Positions 61,402-64,000 of a stretch of DNA of 64,000 bases are shown here, one piece after another. The notes beneath the pieces were generated by a model that was not told where the DNA came from, ran no database searches, and saw only the letters and a list, made by a program, of their open reading frames with translations. Made by a program: the position numbers and the translations under genes. The stretch lies in the NCBI GenBank assembly GCA_025642065.1, contig JAODUP010000932.1, positions 1 to 64,000 on the forward strand, written 5' to 3'. Origin of the DNA: Paralvinella palmiformis (lineage: Eukaryota; Annelida; Polychaeta; Terebellida; Alvinellidae). How positions within the stretch are numbered: position 1 is the stretch's first letter; each line of letters begins with the position of its first letter.

Positions 61402-63115
61402 ATAGTGACAAGTAGGTCACAGTATTTATTGGACGTGTATATTTATGGGGTATTTCACTCTCCAGCAAATATCACAATGTATATTATACTGCGGTTATGA
61501 TGTTCCGTATTTTGTGCATAGATACGGTATGTTTCCAAGTCCGCGCATTCTAAGAAAGGTTTATCCACAGCTGTACATTCCGTGTACTATTTGTGCCTTT
61601 GGAGGGACGCCGGTTAGGTGTTTGAGCTGGTTCTCCAGCACTTAAATGACTGTAGCAGGCACAGTACGATCTTAAGGCATTATAAGTGCACCTGACTCAG
61701 TAATAAAAAAGCTCTATCGCATCTTGAGCGGTGGCAATTGACAGCTCGTACGGCTGGATGTCACATTTGACAACTATAGTTGCATATAAAATTCACTTTT
61801 GTTGTATGTAGGAATACAATTATCTTTCCTAAGTCCAGTTATGTCCAGTTTTTACTATGGCATTCAAGATTAGCTCTAGTTTGGTTTTCATAAATAATAT
61901 TTAAGAAGGCAATAGTTTGAATAGCATACATTAGGCCTGGTTTGAAAATGTTAACATATAGTTTTAACAGTACCGAAGCTATGACTTGCTATAACGGCCT
62001 GCCTCAGAGCAGATGTCAGTTTATTTAATAGCATTAAAGGTATCAGTTTTAATAGATTTATGACACCAACCAGTTGTACAAATTGACATCTATAGGGGGT
62101 TTGCTGAGCGATAATACCGTAATAATCCCGCCATTTTAACCTCAAACGTCAAAGTTCCAGATCTGTTATAATCATGCCAAAAACTAACATCTGCGTACCG
62201 TTCAACTCTGCTTCGTCACCGAAAAAGCCGGCACTGTTGAAAAAGTATATTCCAAAACTGAAAATCAGATTATAAGTATATCCTAATCGACCGTAATTAC
62301 TACTTTAGAAAATGATAGTAAAGTGTGGTATTCAATAATGTAAACCATATTCACTGCACATAACAAAGACATAGAAAAAGAATAGAGTCCAGTATTGTGG
62401 TAAATTTAATTTATTATTTATGGATATAATAATATGGTAAATTGCACTTTATTTACCAACATTATTATATATGATCTGATGGACAATAATATTGTTAAAT
62501 TACACTTTATTTGCGCCTTTAACTCTTTCAGTCAATCCTTACACAGACACTAATTATACAAGTTTTACTCGCAGATTGTCATTTCGAATTAAAACTACCT
62601 AACGCTTTCTCAGCATTTCATGCCGCGGCCAATACATGCCAACTTAAATGTGTATATAGCATACTAGTGGCATGACAAAATGGTACGCAGGAGTTAGTTT
62701 TTGGCATGATTATAACAGATCCCGAACATTGACGTTTAAGGATAAAATGTCGGGATTATCACGGTATTATGCCTCAGCGGATCCCCTATAAATGCCGTAA
62801 TGCAAAGCGCGCCTGGTTTGTTTTGATTTTTGACGTTATCATGCAATGGGTCTATTGAAAAACAGCTACAACTAGGGTTGCTTTGGTAATTAACCTAAAC
62901 TGCCGTGATCTGACTTCGGTGTTCTACTCCCAAACTCAACGGCTGTAGGTGATTCGCTTTTTGTTGTTTGGCGGCTTTGGGACTGGAGAGACATTACACA
63001 TGGCTCAGCATTAAATGTCACCACTCAGTATACAGTCCGCTGAAGAATTGTCCAGAGTTTCAATTAAGGTTTTGAGATTATCTGCGCCAGTGCTTTATTC
63101 TAAATGGGTAAAATA
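61402..63115. repeat. Dispersed repeat R, copy B, interrupted by a transposon
   Basis: Long partner of copy A (22945-24003), with continuous homology on both sides of an insertion at 62095-62786. Blocks include attatactgcggttatgatg, attccgtgtactatttg, tgcatataaaattcact, ttaacagtaccgaagctatga, ggtgttctactcccaaactc and the terminal gagacattacacatg module (62990). As in other copies, the end is followed by CA then TA repeats. Copy A also serves as an approximate empty site for the insertion. Confidence 0.88.
62095..62786. mobile_element. 692-bp non-autonomous DNA transposon (MITE-like) with 110-bp inverted ends
   Basis: Both ends begin GGGG and align as inverted repeats for about 110 bases. Left 62095-62204 and the reverse complement of 62675-62786 share ataataccgt.ataatcccg, cattttaacctcaaacgtca-type sequence, and atctgttataatcatgcc followed by aaaaactaac. 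TATA flanks both sides (62091-62094 and 62787-62790), fitting a TA or TATA target duplication, and the flanks continue the homology with repeat R copy A. The centre has no open frame. It also holds two similar aata..gtaaatt.cactttattt stretches (about 62430 and 62490). A TA target suggests Tc1/mariner type, but the GGGG end and long inverted ends do not fix the superfamily. Confidence 0.85.
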
Positions 63116-63144
63116 ACACACACACAGACATACATACACACACA

Positions 63145-63228
<84 letters not shown>

Positions 63229-63230
63229 AA
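63113..63230. repeat. (CA)n(TA)n microsatellite at the end of repeat R copy B
   Basis: CA with small breaks (63117-63182), TA (63183-63218), short GT (63219-63228). Same order as after copies A and E. Confidence 0.92.
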
Positions 63231-63840
63231 TGGTTAAGCGTGTATAGATTAAGAAATATACATAAAACTACATTCATACTTAACTAGCTTTATAGATTAA
63301 ACCTAATGATTGAAATTCACGATCTTTAGATGTATGGAGTAAATCACTTCTGTCCAATTAGGAAGAATATTCACGTAGATATTCAGTTCAGTTAGCTGAA
63401 TAACAATAACGTGAACATTGATGTAACTGACATTTATTGCATTTAGAGGAAGCGATAACCACATTGACCACATTTTTCATATATCCCTTTTAAGGTGTTA
63501 CTCATAGTGAAATGTAAAGCGCCTATATCGCTCCAGAATGAGATCAGGATATCAATCACGTAGAAATCAAATTCAATAATAAACATGTCAGAGCCAAATA
63601 TTGTGTGTCTGAATGGATTAAGATTAATAGAAAATGTTGCTTTATTGTTTTTATGGTGCTGATTTATTGTCAATAAAGAAGTATATGTTGTTTCAGCTGT
63701 CTAAAGGCAATAGCTTTATTTGAACTTCATAAATGCATATTAACAACCCAACGGTATAACTATGTTGATGACGCTTTTTGTATTAATATTTTCTAAATCT
63801 ATTGTTAGAAATAGTGCTTTTCTTTTTAAACAATGGCTGG
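63231..63840. other. No recognised feature
   Basis: Anonymous AT-rich sequence; the open frame at 63443-63673 minus has no domain. Confidence 0.4.
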
Positions 63841-63845
63841 TCCCC

Positions 63846-63851
63846 CCTCTC

Positions 63852-63937
<86 letters not shown>

Positions 63938-63960
63938 CTTTCTGTCTGTCTCTGTGTGGG
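63846..63960. repeat. Compound (CT)n(TA)n(GT)n microsatellite
   Basis: CT (63850-63869), TA (63870-63925, one catata break), GT and tctg (63926-63960). Confidence 0.92.
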
Positions 63961-64000
63961 CATGTTTGTGTGAGTATATGATGCGAATAATTAAAATATT

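Overview
This window looks like intergenic or intronic DNA from an animal nuclear genome. A mollusc, and within molluscs a cephalopod, fits best, but the clade is an inference. The reasons are the strong AT richness, the many compound (CA)n(TA)n and (CT)n/(GA)n microsatellites, tRNA-headed SINEs, CR1/L2-type LINEs with (AAT)n tails, Tc1, Harbinger and Ty3/gypsy remnants, and the lack of any bacterial-style gene packing. I found no host protein-coding gene, rRNA or intact tRNA. Every recognisable coding stretch belongs to a broken mobile element, except a decayed cysteine-rich module resembling the C-terminal domain of P2X7.

Layout. Bases 61-7800 form a large inverted-repeat structure. Two arms of about 1.5 kb, which I judge by eye to be about 95% identical or better, flank a 4.7 kb loop. 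The loop holds a dead Tc1 transposase (about 2560-3384) and one copy of a dispersed repeat, called P here (4130-6180), that carries a P2X7-like remnant. A possible solo LTR lies at 8335-8625. A second copy of repeat P (9815-11705) carries a matching P2X7-like remnant. From 12 to 26 kb there is mostly anonymous AT-rich sequence, microsatellites and first copies of three more dispersed repeats: Q (17.3 kb), S (20.5 kb) and R (22.9 kb).

Bases 26.1-31.7 kb are a cluster of retroelements: a nearly complete CR1/L2-type reverse transcriptase with a frameshift, a 5'-truncated sibling, a tRNA-derived SINE whose 3' tail resembles that LINE's tail, other tRNA-like SINE remnants, a second LINE family, and a Ty3/gypsy RT-RNase H fragment. 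Second copies of S and Q and further pieces of R follow (31.9-40.2 kb). A Harbinger-like element is at 41.1-42.8 kb, a LINE fragment at 43.9-45.5 kb, dense microsatellites at 45.7-48.9 kb, and an old LINE with endonuclease and RT traces at 49.2-50.4 kb. The last part is anonymous sequence, an RT remnant (57.1 kb), a SINE head (57.7 kb), an old tandem duplication (59.3-60.3 kb), and another R copy (61.4-63.1 kb) interrupted by a clean 692-bp inverted-repeat DNA transposon.

The parts work together only as mobile-element biology. LINE enzymes probably moved the SINEs. Paired copies show insertion, microsatellite growth and decay. No cellular pathway is encoded here. Identities and boundaries were judged by eye.
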